Origin: Hyphomicrobiales bacterium
Lineage (GTDB): Bacteria > Pseudomonadota > Alphaproteobacteria > Rhizobiales > Rhizobiaceae
Assembly (NCBI GenBank): GCA_900472575.1
Contig: UCIV01000011.1
Location: forward strand, 62,001-126,000
Reading direction: 5' to 3'
DNA: 64,000 bases
The first letter of the stretch is position 1; each line of letters starts with the position of its first letter. Of this stretch, positions 36,048 through 44,869 are shown piece after piece. The notes below the pieces were generated by a model that did not search any database, had not been told where the DNA came from, and was given only the letters and a program-made list of their open reading frames with translations. The translations under genes were made by a program, and so were the position numbers.

Positions 36048-36062
36048 TATTGCAGTGCAATA
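36048..36062. promoter_or_regulatory. Perfect 15-base palindrome, candidate operator
   Basis: TATTGCA-G-TGCAATA, 29 bases upstream of the OpgC-like start codon. The symmetric arms suggest a dimeric regulator. Confidence 0.45.
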
Positions 36063-36082
36063 CCGACATAGGCTCATGCGTT

Positions 36083-36100
36083 TTTAGGGCAATCCCTAAA
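36083..36100. promoter_or_regulatory. Perfect 18-base inverted repeat, candidate operator
   Basis: TTTAGGG-CAAT-CCCTAAA. Its centre lies about 36 bases from that of the 36048 palindrome, roughly three and a half helical turns. The form recalls LuxR-type boxes, but the regulator is unknown. Confidence 0.45.
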
Positions 36101-36345
36101 TCTGACACTTCTCCCGATTTCCGATCGAACCATGTGGTCGATCGGATCGGCATGAGCTGGATGTTTTGGCCAGGAATGCGGCCATTATGGGGACCTCTCC
36201 TCATCGGGAACAAGTGACCATGAGACGGATGTCCCTGATCGACACAGGAAACGGGGTAAACAATGACGGGACTTAACCCTGTCCCTTCACCCTTCATTCG
36301 CGCCTGTCCTTCATAACGATGGCGAACGATGATGAAGGCAAGGCC

Positions 36346-36579
36346 ATGACGATTTCTGCAGCAATGAGCACTTCCGTCGCCGGCATGCAGACGCAATCCC
36401 AGCGTCTGAATACGGCTGCGAATAATATCGCCAATGCCTCAACGCCCGGATACGACGTCGATCCGGCAGGGGAAATGATCGATGTGATGACAGCCGAACA
36501 AGGCTTTGCCGCCAACGCTGCCGTCTTCGAAACCGGTGCGGACATGTGGGATCTGGTGCTGACGATCAAGCGGGATTAA
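36346..36579 (+). CDS. Miniature flagellar-rod-like protein (FlgC/FlgB type)
   Basis: A 77-residue protein combining the two ends of a flagellar axial protein. Residues 1-37 carry the rod N-terminal motif (LNTAANNIANASTPGYD) and residues 45-77 resemble the C-terminal axial helix (TAEQGFAANAAVFETGADMWDLVL). The central globular domain of real rod proteins (normally about 130 residues) is absent. No other flagellar genes are near. It may be a stand-alone conserved protein, a relic, or an export-related helper. The ATG at 36346 is favoured by an AAGG-rich stretch just upstream; an ATG at 36319 is the alternative. Confidence 0.72.
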   Translation: MTISAAMSTSVAGMQTQSQRLNTAANNIANASTPGYDVDPAGEMIDVMTAEQGFAANAAVFETGADMWDLVLTIKRD

Positions 36580-36708
36580 CGCTGGCAAAGATTTCGACCT
36601 GATCGCACGCGATCAAAATCGCGTCAGCCGGTCGGTCTGGGCGGTTGAGTTGGGCGGCGAACTCGAAGAAGAGAGGGTTCCTTATCCCAAGACCCAGAGC
36701 ATCCCGCC

Positions 36709-37824
36709 TTGTTTCATCTCTTCAAAGCCATCCTTTGCTTCTATGTCGTTGCCCGTTTCATCTATCCGCTGCCTTGGCCGAACTGGCTGAAAGGTTTTCT
36801 CGCCGTCATCCTGATGGTGGTGTTCCAGCACAGCCTGATCAGCCTTCTCGTCTTCGGCACGATGTTCTCGCCGGAAGTGCCGAGGTTAGCGATGATCATG
36901 GCGAACTGGCTGTCAGGCTTCATACTGCTGACTGCCGTCTGCCAGCTCGCAATCGACATCGGTGCATCGGTGATCGCGGCCTTGAAACGCCGGCGCATCT
37001 CGATCGCACCGAAACTGCGCTACAGCGTCGGCATCGTCACCATGTCGCTGGCGGCCTTTGCCGTTTCCCAGGCAATCCGCGTTCCGCCGGTGAAGGAAGT
37101 CGAGATCAGGATCCGCAATCTCCCGGCGGAATTCGACGGCTACCGGATGATCCAGCTCACCGATCTGCATATCAGCCGCCTGTTCCAAGCGCCCTGGGTC
37201 GAAGAGACTGTTGCAAAGGCTAATGCCCAAAATGCCGACCTGATCGTCATCACCGGTGACTTGATCGATGGCGACCTTCAGGCCCGAACGCGTGACGTTG
37301 CACCGCTGGCAAAGCTGAGGGCAACGGATGGCATTTACACCATTCCGGGCAATCATGAGTATTACTTCGGCCATGATGGCTGGATGGCGAAATATCAGGA
37401 GCTTGGCCTCAAAACCATCTCCAACGGCCATGTTCTGTTGTCGCGCGGAGACGCGAAGCTAACGCTTGCAGGCGTCAACGATGTCAACGCGACCCGTTTC
37501 GGCCTCGAAGGGCCGGATGTCGCGAAGGCATTGGCCGGCGCACCGCCGGAAGCCCCCATCATCCTCCTGGACCACCAGCCGCGCAATGCACGGGTATCAG
37601 CACAAGCCGGTGCCGATCTGCAGCTTTCCGGCCATACACATGGCGGCATGATCCTTGGTATGGACCGGTTGGTCGCACGCTTCAACAACGGCTTTGTGTC
37701 CGGCCGTTACGACGTCGGCGACATGCAGCTTTACGTCAACAACGGCACGGCTTTGTGGATCGGTTTTACGCTGCGGCTTGGCGTGCCATCGGAGCTGACC
37801 GTCATCACGCTTCGGCCCGCCTGA
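36709..37824 (+). CDS. Membrane-anchored metallophosphoesterase (YkuE/YaeI-like)
   Basis: A 371-residue protein: four N-terminal hydrophobic helices (about residues 5-60 and 65-130) then a calcineurin-like phosphoesterase domain. All metal-binding motifs are visible: TDLH, ITGDLIDGD, PGNHEYY and SGHTHGG. Related proteins hydrolyse UDP-diacylglucosamine or other phosphoesters at the membrane; the substrate here is unknown. The start is uncertain: the frame begins with TTG at 36709 and no strong ribosome site is close, but the hydrophobic region needs to start near there. Confidence 0.87.
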   Translation: MFHLFKAILCFYVVARFIYPLPWPNWLKGFLAVILMVVFQHSLISLLVFGTMFSPEVPRLAMIMANWLSGFILLTAVCQLAIDIGASVIAALKRRRISIAPKLRYSVGIVTMSLAAFAVSQAIRVPPVKEVEIRIRNLPAEFDGYRMIQLTDLHISRLFQAPWVEETVAKANAQNADLIVITGDLIDGDLQARTRDVAPLAKLRATDGIYTIPGNHEYYFGHDGWMAKYQELGLKTISNGHVLLSRGDAKLTLAGVNDVNATRFGLEGPDVAKALAGAPPEAPIILLDHQPRNARVSAQAGADLQLSGHTHGGMILGMDRLVARFNNGFVSGRYDVGDMQLYVNNGTALWIGFTLRLGVPSELTVITLRPA

Positions 37825-37832
37825 AACGGCGC

Positions 37833-39029
37833 CTAAAGCTCCTCGAGCCCGATCCGCTTTATCGGGCTGAGGAAATCGCCTGTGACCAGCCGGCTGACAA
37901 GCTGCCGCACCAGCGGCATTCGCGTCGTCGGGCCGATCGCGATATCGCGCATGGCCGGCAGGATGCGGCTGTCGGACTGATAAAAAGGCGTTAGCACGAC
38001 GCTGAGCGTCTGGTAGAGCCAGACATGCGGCCCGCGCTGGCGCAGATGCAGCGCAAAGGCCTCATCAATCGACGGTGCGCGGGCAAGAGCCGAGAGCAGC
38101 GAGGCTGCATCGATCATCGCCATATTGGCGCCTTGGCCCAGTTGCGGGCTTGTCGCATGCCATGCATCGCCGATGCGGATGACACCGCGCCCCGCAACCG
38201 GCTTTCGCGTGTGGTGACGATAGCGGGCATGGACAGGCTCGGCGACTTCGGCAAGCGGCACGGCTTGCGGCCAGAGCGCGTTCACTCGTTCCAGCCACGC
38301 CTCCCGGCCGGCATTGCGCCACGCCTCGATGTCGCGGTTACGCAGGCTCCAGAAGAAGGTCGCCATCGGCGCCGCGCCGTCCCTCGCCGTCCCGACCGGC
38401 AGGACACCGGCCATATGGCTCGCCCGCTCGTAACGCTGCTCCAGCTCGTGGGGATGAAATGGTCCGTTCTCCGGCCACGGCACCGTCGCCCACAACGCAC
38501 CATAGTTCAGTTCCTTCGCCGGATCGTGGCCGATCGGTGAACTCGCACCCATCGCGTCGACGACGAGATCTGCCGAAGGCGTTGCACGGCCGCCATCGAG
38601 CGTCAGCGCCGGTCTTTTGCCTTCTATGATGCCAGTCGTTCTTGCATTCGTCTCAAACCGGACGCCTGCGGAAATTGCCGCGGAGAGCAGGAGATCGAAC
38701 AGAGCCACCCGCTGGACGGCAATGCCGTGACCATCGCCCGGATAGCTGATCTCCAGCACAGTCTTGCCCGGCCCAGACGAACCGCCAGCCAATGCTCCGT
38801 GCATGCGGGTAATGACCTGTCCGCGAGCTGCGATCGCATCGAACAGGCCCATCGCCTTCAGGATTGCCAGACCCGTCGGCTGCAGCACGAAACCCGAGCC
38901 GACAGGCTGCGGCGCTTCCATCTGGTCGTAGACCACGACTTTCGCGCCACCACGGGCGAGCATGGTTGCCAGCGACAACCCGCCGATGCCGGCACCGGCG
39001 ATTGCGACTTCCAGCCCATCGATCTTCAT
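37833..39029 (-). CDS. FAD-dependent aromatic-type monooxygenase
   Basis: A 398-residue flavoprotein of the PHBH/UbiH group. The FAD-binding GAGIGGLSLATMLARGG is at residues 12-28, a second acidic DVG-type loop is seen in VDAMGASSPIG, and the late FAD motif is RIGDAWHATSPQLGQGANMA. Such enzymes hydroxylate aromatic or quinone-like compounds using NAD(P)H and oxygen; no substrate can be assigned. It converges with the metallophosphoesterase gene (8 bases apart) and is followed upstream by mazG. Confidence 0.87.
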   Translation of the reverse strand: MKIDGLEVAIAGAGIGGLSLATMLARGGAKVVVYDQMEAPQPVGSGFVLQPTGLAILKAMGLFDAIAARGQVITRMHGALAGGSSGPGKTVLEISYPGDGHGIAVQRVALFDLLLSAAISAGVRFETNARTTGIIEGKRPALTLDGGRATPSADLVVDAMGASSPIGHDPAKELNYGALWATVPWPENGPFHPHELEQRYERASHMAGVLPVGTARDGAAPMATFFWSLRNRDIEAWRNAGREAWLERVNALWPQAVPLAEVAEPVHARYRHHTRKPVAGRGVIRIGDAWHATSPQLGQGANMAMIDAASLLSALARAPSIDEAFALHLRQRGPHVWLYQTLSVVLTPFYQSDSRILPAMRDIAIGPTTRMPLVRQLVSRLVTGDFLSPIKRIGLEEL

Positions 39030-39059
39030 GGCAGGATCCCGTCGGTGGCGTTCACGCGC

Positions 39060-39896
39060 TCAACCCAGCTGCCGTTCGATGGCTTTGGCGGCCTGCCAAA
39101 GGTCTTCCATCCGCTCCAGCGACGCAGCCTCAAGGCGCTCTCCTGATTTTTCAAGTTCCGTCTCTATATGATTGAACCGACGACGGAATTTCGTATTCGT
39201 TCCGCGCAGAGCATTTTCCGGATCGGTGCCGACATGACGGCCGATATTGACCATCGCGAAGATCAGATCACCAAGCTCATCGGCCACTTTTTCCGGATGG
39301 CCTGCCTGCAGCGCCTCACGCAATTCCCGCACTTCTTCTTCGATCTTGTCGAGGATCGGTTCGGCTTCAGACCAGTCGAAACCGACCTTGGCGGCACGTT
39401 CCTGCAGTTTCAGCGCCTCGGTCAGCGCCGGCTGGCTGCGATGCACCGATCCGAGAAAACCCGCCTTGAAATCCTCGGTGATGCCGCGGCTCAAGCGCCG
39501 CTCGGCCCGCTCGCGCTTTTCCTCCTGCTTGATCTCGTCCCACTGGATTTTGACAGCACCGGGCGTATCGGCATCGGAACGGGCAAACACATGCGGATGC
39601 CGACGGATCATCTTTCTCGTCACCGCTTCCACCACGTCGCCAAAGGCAAAGTCGCCCGCCTCTTCCGCCATGCGGGCGTGAAAAACCACCTGCAGCAGCA
39701 GGTCGCCCAACTCCTCGCAGAGATCGTCCATGTCCTTGCGCTCGATCGCGTCGGCAACCTCATAGGCCTCCTCGATCGTATAGGGCTTGATCGACGCGAA
39801 ATCCTGCTCCAGATCCCAGGGGCAGCCGGTGACAGGCGTGCGCAGCGCCGCCATGATCTCGATCAGCCGCGAAATATCCTTTGAAGCTTCCATCAT
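39060..39896 (-). CDS. mazG: Nucleoside triphosphate pyrophosphohydrolase MazG
   Basis: Hydrolyses NTPs to NMPs and pyrophosphate, cleaning non-canonical nucleotides or lowering (p)ppGpp-related stress. 278 residues with two MazG repeats: the first has YTIEEAYEVADAI and DLCEELGDLLLQVVFHARMA with the metal-binding ExxE/ExxD residues, and the second has IEEEVRELREAL and VADELGDLIFAMVN. AAGGA lies 6 bases before the ATG pair (39896/39893). It lies 18 bases from the stop of the deaminase gene in the same orientation, so they are co-transcribed. Confidence 0.94.
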   Translation of the reverse strand: MMEASKDISRLIEIMAALRTPVTGCPWDLEQDFASIKPYTIEEAYEVADAIERKDMDDLCEELGDLLLQVVFHARMAEEAGDFAFGDVVEAVTRKMIRRHPHVFARSDADTPGAVKIQWDEIKQEEKRERAERRLSRGITEDFKAGFLGSVHRSQPALTEALKLQERAAKVGFDWSEAEPILDKIEEEVRELREALQAGHPEKVADELGDLIFAMVNIGRHVGTDPENALRGTNTKFRRRFNHIETELEKSGERLEAASLERMEDLWQAAKAIERQLG

Positions 39897-39913
39897 GAAA
39901 TATCCTTGGACGC

Positions 39914-40504
39914 TCAGTTGAGCGGTATGTCGTTTTCGCCCTTGCCGGACTGGTAGCTATCCGAAAGGCGCTGATAGGTCTGTTTGATCCGGGCGGTCTG
40001 TTCGCGCAATTGCTGTCGCAGCGGGTCCTGCTCCGTCTCCACCAGATCTGCAATGAAGTAGGAATTCCAGAACGCATTCGACCGGCGATAGCCGCCGGGC
40101 TCCAGCCCGAATACCTCCTTGAGGATTTTCAGGTCATGCGGAATGGCAAACGCATCGCGCGAATCCTCATGGCTGAAGAAGGAATAGAAATTGTCGAAAC
40201 CTGCCCATGTAATCGCCGACATGCACATCGTGCAGGGTTCATGAGTTGACAGGAAAATCAAATCCTTGGTGGAAAGTCCTGAAGCTTTTTCATAAAAATG
40301 CTTCAGCGTGTGGACTTCACCGTGCCAGAGCGGATTTTCCAGTTCGTTATTGGTCTCGGCAATCACCAGCGAAAGATCGGACTTTTTCAGGATCGCTGCG
40401 CCGAAGACCTTGTTGCCGGCAGCGACACCCGCTTGGGTAAGCGGCAGGATATCGTGTTCGATGACGTCGAGAAGCCGTGGGGCGAGTGTGGCGGCAGTGG
40501 TCAT
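39914..40504 (-). CDS. CMP/dCMP deaminase-fold protein
   Basis: A 196-residue zinc hydrolase of the cytidine deaminase superfamily. The zinc and catalytic residues are His61-x-Glu63 (WHGEVHT) and the Cys91/Cys94 pair (PCTMC). Residues 5-45 form the usual N-terminal helix with GVAAGNKVFGAAI. The substrate (guanine, cytosine or another nucleobase) cannot be decided. It is upstream of mazG in the same orientation, which suggests a shared role in nucleotide clean-up. It is divergent from the cysG-like gene. Confidence 0.87.
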   Translation of the reverse strand: MTTAATLAPRLLDVIEHDILPLTQAGVAAGNKVFGAAILKKSDLSLVIAETNNELENPLWHGEVHTLKHFYEKASGLSTKDLIFLSTHEPCTMCMSAITWAGFDNFYSFFSHEDSRDAFAIPHDLKILKEVFGLEPGGYRRSNAFWNSYFIADLVETEQDPLRQQLREQTARIKQTYQRLSDSYQSGKGENDIPLN

Positions 40505-40547
40505 GGAGGCTCTTTATGGCTGGTATGTCTAGGCAATTTATAACGAG

Positions 40548-40560
40548 GATCGGACCGATC
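40548..40560. promoter_or_regulatory. 13-base palindrome between the deaminase and cysG-like genes
   Basis: GATCGG-A-CCGATC lies in the 235-base divergent region, 44 bases from the deaminase start and 180 from the cysG-like start. A candidate operator only. Confidence 0.3.
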
Positions 40561-40739
40561 GAGGTAAAAACCTGGTAATCTACAGAAATACTGGAGAAAT
40601 ATCCTCTGCGGTGGCTTTTGCTCAAGAACAGGTTGATTGAGAAACAGAAATACCCGCGGCCAATCCACTTCGCATATCCATTTCTTCAAAACCTGCGTCA
40701 GATTGTGGATATTCCTGTCATATGTTTCAGGATAACCGC

Positions 40740-42212
40740 ATGTCAGCCAGCCATCAACGCCTGTCAGCCTTCCCGGCCTTTTTCCGTGTGCATGGAAAGA
40801 CCGTGGCAATCTTTGGCAACGGCGACGAAGCCTATGCCAAAGCTCGTCTCTTGAGGAATACCGATGCCGGGATCATCGCCTATGCCGACGAGCCGGAATC
40901 TGATTATGCCGCTTGGCTCGATGCGCAGGGGATCGAAGTCATCCGCGCCGAATTCTCCGCCGATCAGGTAAAGAGTGCCGTACTGGTTTTTGCCGCAACC
41001 GGTAAAGCCGAGCAGGACCAGGCGATCGTCACCGCCGCCCGTGCGCAAAAAATCCCGGCCAATGCGGTGGACCAGCCCGACTATTGCGATTTCTTCACCC
41101 CCGCTCTCGTCAACCGTGCACCAGTCGCGATCGCCATCGGTACTGAAGGTGCAGGCCCGGTTCTGGCGCAGATGATCCGCGCCCGCATCGACCAGATGCT
41201 GTCGCCATCTCTCGGTCGCCTCGCGAACCTTGCCGCCGATTACCGTGATGCCGCCGAACGGCACGTACCGCGCGGTGTCTCCCGCCGCATCTTCTGGCGG
41301 CGGTTCTTCTTGGGCGATGTCGCCGATGCGATCGAAGCAAACGATCATGCCTCCGCCCGTCGCGCCGCCAATGTGCTTCTGTCGACCTCCGGTCAGGCCG
41401 AGGGCAAGATCTGGCTGGTCGGTGCCGGCCCAGGCGCAGAAGACCTGCTGACGCTTCGGGCGCAGCGTGTGCTGATGGAAGCCGACGCGATCGTTTATGA
41501 CGCGCTTGTGCCGCAGGCGATCGTCGACATGGGCCGCCGCGATGCCGAGCGCCTGTCGGTCGGCAAGCGCAAAAACTGTCACTCCAAGAGCCAGGACGAG
41601 ATCAACCGCCTGCTGGTCGATCTCGGGCGCCAGGGCAAGCGTGTCGTTAGGCTTAAATCCGGCGATCCGCTGGTGTACGGTCGTGCCGGTGAGGAAATGG
41701 CAGCCCTTCGGGAAGCCGGCATCGCTTACGAGATCGTGCCCGGCATCACCTCGGCCTTCGCAGCCGCCGCCGATTTCGACCTGCCGCTTACGCTGCGTGG
41801 CGTCGCCTCGTCGCTGATCTTCACCACCGGTCATGATCTGGCCGGCGATGTGCTGCCGGACTGGGCAAGCCTTGCCATCTCCGGCGCCACCATCGCCGTT
41901 TATATGGGCCGCACGGTCGCCGCCTCGGTCTCCGAACGCCTGATGGATGCGGGTTTGAGCCGCGACACGACGGTTGCCGTGATCGAAAATGCCAGCCGCA
42001 TCGACCGCAAACTCTTCCATGGCGTGCTGAGCGAGCTGCCGTCACTGGAAGCGCGTGATGACCTCGATGGTCCGGTCATGGTGATCATCGGCGAAGCCGT
42101 CGCCGGCGCGAATTTCGACAAATCCGAACCGCTCTCCGCCTTCAGAAAATCTGTCCGTAGCCACGAATATGCGGACCAAGAACAAGGCCAGGAAAAAGGA
42201 ATGCAGCAATGA
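40740..42212 (+). CDS. cysG: Siroheme synthase (CysG-like, bifunctional)
   Basis: Makes siroheme, the cofactor of the sulfite reductase encoded next. 490 residues: an N-terminal precorrin-2 dehydrogenase/ferrochelatase domain (about residues 15-205, nucleotide loop FGNGDEAYAKARLL) and a C-terminal uroporphyrinogen III methyltransferase domain (about 225-475, GAGPGAEDLLTLRA, then GDPLVYGRAGEE and VPGITSA). The dinucleotide loop has GNG where many CysG proteins have GGG. AGGA lies 8 bases before the ATG at 40740; an ATG at 40722 is less likely. Its stop overlaps the DUF2849 start. Confidence 0.93.
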   Translation: MSASHQRLSAFPAFFRVHGKTVAIFGNGDEAYAKARLLRNTDAGIIAYADEPESDYAAWLDAQGIEVIRAEFSADQVKSAVLVFAATGKAEQDQAIVTAARAQKIPANAVDQPDYCDFFTPALVNRAPVAIAIGTEGAGPVLAQMIRARIDQMLSPSLGRLANLAADYRDAAERHVPRGVSRRIFWRRFFLGDVADAIEANDHASARRAANVLLSTSGQAEGKIWLVGAGPGAEDLLTLRAQRVLMEADAIVYDALVPQAIVDMGRRDAERLSVGKRKNCHSKSQDEINRLLVDLGRQGKRVVRLKSGDPLVYGRAGEEMAALREAGIAYEIVPGITSAFAAAADFDLPLTLRGVASSLIFTTGHDLAGDVLPDWASLAISGATIAVYMGRTVAASVSERLMDAGLSRDTTVAVIENASRIDRKLFHGVLSELPSLEARDDLDGPVMVIIGEAVAGANFDKSEPLSAFRKSVRSHEYADQEQGQEKGMQQ

Positions 42213-42523
42213 CCGACAAGGTTCTGACCGCCAACCGCCTTTCCGATGGTATCGCCGTCTGGCTGGATGCCGCAGGCCACTGGACGGAAAACCTGCAGGA
42301 TGCGCTGGTCGCTCGTCATGCGGAAGCCGCAGCCTCGCTCGAAGCGATCGGCAAGCGCGACTTCGCCGACAACAAGGTCGTCGATGTCGCCGTGATCGAT
42401 GTCGAGGAAACCAATGGCGTCCTCTGGCCGACCCGCCTTCGCGAGCGTATTCGCGCCGCCGGCCCCACAATGAATTACGCGAGTGGCTACGGCAAAGCCG
42501 ACGCAGCCTTCATCGCAGTCTGA
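42209..42523 (+). CDS. DUF2849 family protein
   Basis: A 104-residue cytoplasmic protein that I assign to DUF2849 from its position between the siroheme synthase and sulfite reductase genes and its opening VLTANRLSDGIAVWLD. This family is found next to sulfite reductase in rhizobia and probably helps electron transfer or assembly; this is inference. No cysteines are present, so it is not a ferredoxin. ATGA overlap with the cysG-like gene shows translational coupling. Confidence 0.84.
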   Translation: MTDKVLTANRLSDGIAVWLDAAGHWTENLQDALVARHAEAAASLEAIGKRDFADNKVVDVAVIDVEETNGVLWPTRLRERIRAAGPTMNYASGYGKADAAFIAV

Positions 42524-42546
42524 CACCTAAGAGTTCCGGGACACAC

Positions 42547-44220
42547 ATGTATCGTTACGATGAATTCGACCACGCCTTTGTTTCGAGCCGCGTGGAACAG
42601 TTTCGCGACCAGGTCGAGCGCCGGCTTTCCGGTGAACTCGCCGAGGATGCGTTCAAGCCGCTGCGCCTGATGAACGGCGTCTATCTGCAGCTTCATGCCT
42701 ATATGCTTCGCGTCGCAATCCCTTATGGCACGCTGAACTCCAGGCAAATGCGGATGCTGGCGCATATCGCCCGCAAATATGACCGCGGTTACGGCCATTT
42801 CACCACCCGCCAGAACATCCAGTACAACTGGCCGAAGCTTTCCGACACGCCCGATATCCTGGCGGAGCTGGCAAGCGTCGAAATGCACGCGCTGCAGACA
42901 TCAGGCAACTGCATTCGCAATGTCACGGCAGATCATTTTGCCGGCGCGGCAGCAGACGAAGTGGCCGACCCCCGCCCCTATGCTGAAATTCTGCGCCAGT
43001 GGTCTTCCGTCCACCCGGAATTCTCCTTCCTGCCGCGCAAGTTTAAGATTGCGGTGACGGGTGCAGAACGCGACCGCGCGGCAATACAGGTCCACGATAT
43101 CGGCCTGCATCTGAAGAAGAACGAAAAGGGTGAGATCGGTTTTGCCGTCTATGTCGGCGGCGGACAGGGCCGCACGCCTCTGATCGCCAAGAAGATCAAG
43201 GATTTTCTGCCCGAGCGGGACCTGCTCTCCTACATCACCGCGATCATGCGCGTGTACAACCTGCATGGCCGTCGTGACAACAAATACAAGGCGCGCATCA
43301 AGATCCTCGTGCATGAAACGGGCGTCGAGGAACTGACCCGTCAGGTAGAGGAGGAATTTTCCCATCTGCAGGAAAGCGAACTGAAGCTACCGGAGGCTGA
43401 TGTCGCGGCAATCACCGCCTATTTCGCACCGCCGGCCCTGCCCAACCGTGGCGAAGGCTGGGCGCAGCTTGCCGGCTGGAAAAAGCAGGACGAGGCCTTT
43501 GCCCGCTGGGTGAACCAGAATGTCCAGCCGCACAAGCATCCCGATTACGGCATGGTGACGATTTCGCTGAAACCCATCGGCGGCATTCCGGGGGATGCAT
43601 CCGACGTCCAGATGGATGTGATTGCCGATCTGGCGGAAGAATTCGCCCATGATGAGATCCGCATCAGCCATGAGCAGAACGTCATCTTCCCGCATGTGGC
43701 GCTGGCCGATCTGGAGCCGCTCTATCGTGCCCTGACGGCGCACGGGCTGGAAACGGCGAATTCCAACCTGATCACCGATATCATTGCCTGTCCCGGCCTG
43801 GACTATTGCGCACTCGCGAACGCCCGTTCGATCCCGGTAGCCCAGGAAATTTCTTCACGCTTCGGCGCGCCTGAAAGACAGGCCGAGATTGGTGAGCTCA
43901 AGATAAAAATCTCCGGCTGCATTAATGCCTGTGGCCACCACCATGTCGGCCATATCGGCCTTCTGGGCGTGGAAAAGAAAGGCGCCGAGCTCTATCAGAT
44001 CACGCTCGGCGGTTCCGGCGACGAACATACATCAATCGGCGAAATCATCGGCCGTGGCTTCGAGCCGGCCAAGGTGACGGACGCGATCGAAACCATCGTC
44101 GATACCTATCTCGGCCTGCGTACGGGCAAGGAAGAAACCTTCTTGGCCGCCTATCGCCGTGTCGGGCCGCAGCCTTTCAAGGATGCGCTCTATGGTGAAG
44201 CCAAGGCGGAGGCCGCGTGA
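42547..44220 (+). CDS. cysI: Assimilatory sulfite reductase (nitrite/sulfite reductase hemoprotein)
   Basis: Reduces sulfite to sulfide with siroheme and a [4Fe-4S] cluster. 557 residues with the duplicated ferredoxin-like and siroheme domains. Cluster cysteines are Cys415 and Cys421 (CPGLDYC) and Cys458 and Cys462 (CINAC), the last also bridging to siroheme. HFTTRQNIQYNW and SGNCIRN mark the first siroheme half. No flavoprotein partner is adjacent; electrons may come from ferredoxin through the Fpr protein encoded next. Start ATG 42547, GGGAC upstream. The family cannot be told from nitrite reductase with certainty, but siroheme synthase and the DUF934 neighbour favour sulfite. Confidence 0.92.
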   Translation: MYRYDEFDHAFVSSRVEQFRDQVERRLSGELAEDAFKPLRLMNGVYLQLHAYMLRVAIPYGTLNSRQMRMLAHIARKYDRGYGHFTTRQNIQYNWPKLSDTPDILAELASVEMHALQTSGNCIRNVTADHFAGAAADEVADPRPYAEILRQWSSVHPEFSFLPRKFKIAVTGAERDRAAIQVHDIGLHLKKNEKGEIGFAVYVGGGQGRTPLIAKKIKDFLPERDLLSYITAIMRVYNLHGRRDNKYKARIKILVHETGVEELTRQVEEEFSHLQESELKLPEADVAAITAYFAPPALPNRGEGWAQLAGWKKQDEAFARWVNQNVQPHKHPDYGMVTISLKPIGGIPGDASDVQMDVIADLAEEFAHDEIRISHEQNVIFPHVALADLEPLYRALTAHGLETANSNLITDIIACPGLDYCALANARSIPVAQEISSRFGAPERQAEIGELKIKISGCINACGHHHVGHIGLLGVEKKGAELYQITLGGSGDEHTSIGEIIGRGFEPAKVTDAIETIVDTYLGLRTGKEETFLAAYRRVGPQPFKDALYGEAKAEAA

Positions 44221-44723
44221 TGACGAAGATCTGGAGAGAGACCGGTTTCGTCGAGAACGATCCATGGGTGATCGAAACCGACGAGGTGAAGGCCGAAGGC
44301 GAGCAGAAAGCGCTTCTGCCACTCGATCAGTTTATCGAGAAAGCGGAGGCCAGCAATGATGTCGGCCTCGGCGTTGTCATCAGGCCAGCCGATGACGTCA
44401 CCAAACTGGAGCCCTATCTCTATCGCATCGAGATCGTTGCGGTGGATTTCCCGGCCTTCAACGATGGCCGCGCTTTCAGCCACGCCTCGCTCTTGCGCGA
44501 TCGCCTGTCCTACAGGAACGAATTGCGTGCTGTCGGCGATGTGCTGATCGATCAGGTGCCGTTGATGCTGCGTTGTGGCATAGACAGCTTTGCAGTCACC
44601 AACGCCACGGCACTGAAGCGTCTGTCAGAAGGACGTCTGCCCGGCATCGCCGTGCATTACCAGCCGACATCCCGTCACGCCGAAGCGGGAGAAGGTTACA
44701 GCTGGCGTCGCCGCTCGGCCTGA
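44220..44723 (+). CDS. DUF934 family protein
   Basis: A 167-residue protein of DUF934, the family that often follows sulfite reductase in proteobacteria and is predicted to assist it. Key stretches are RPADDVTKLEP, VAVDFPAFNDGRAFSHASLLRDRL and YRNELRAVGDVLIDQ. Two cysteines are not in a cluster motif. The ATG overlaps the last base of the sulfite reductase stop codon (TGATG), so the genes are coupled. In some annotations this protein is named an oxidoreductase, but no cofactor motif is evident. Confidence 0.86.
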   Translation: MTKIWRETGFVENDPWVIETDEVKAEGEQKALLPLDQFIEKAEASNDVGLGVVIRPADDVTKLEPYLYRIEIVAVDFPAFNDGRAFSHASLLRDRLSYRNELRAVGDVLIDQVPLMLRCGIDSFAVTNATALKRLSEGRLPGIAVHYQPTSRHAEAGEGYSWRRRSA

Positions 44724-44869
44724 CACTCTCCCGGAAACGGGAAGGCTAAAGGTGACTTTCGGACGCATATTTTCTATGCTTTCCGCGACAATGGGCGGGG
44801 ATGCCTTCAAATGAGCAGCTTGATAGTATATCTCGCTGTCAGAACGATGAGACTGGAAGACCGATCGCG

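Larger units (their letters stand above)
36020..36345. other. Divergent regulatory region between the OpgC-like and mini-rod genes
   Basis: No gene is visible in these 326 bases. The part nearest the OpgC-like gene carries two perfect palindromes described separately. The part nearest the mini-rod gene contains no clear promoter that I can place; an in-frame ATG at 36319 of that gene is not preferred. Confidence 0.5.

Noticed and set aside
40764-42020. A 418-codon minus-strand frame opposite the siroheme synthase
   Set aside because: Shadow frame; the plus-strand enzyme has all expected motifs.
42169-44220. Start of the sulfite reductase far upstream at 42169
   Set aside because: The extra 126 codons overlap cysG and the DUF2849 gene in another frame; conserved sequence begins at 42547.
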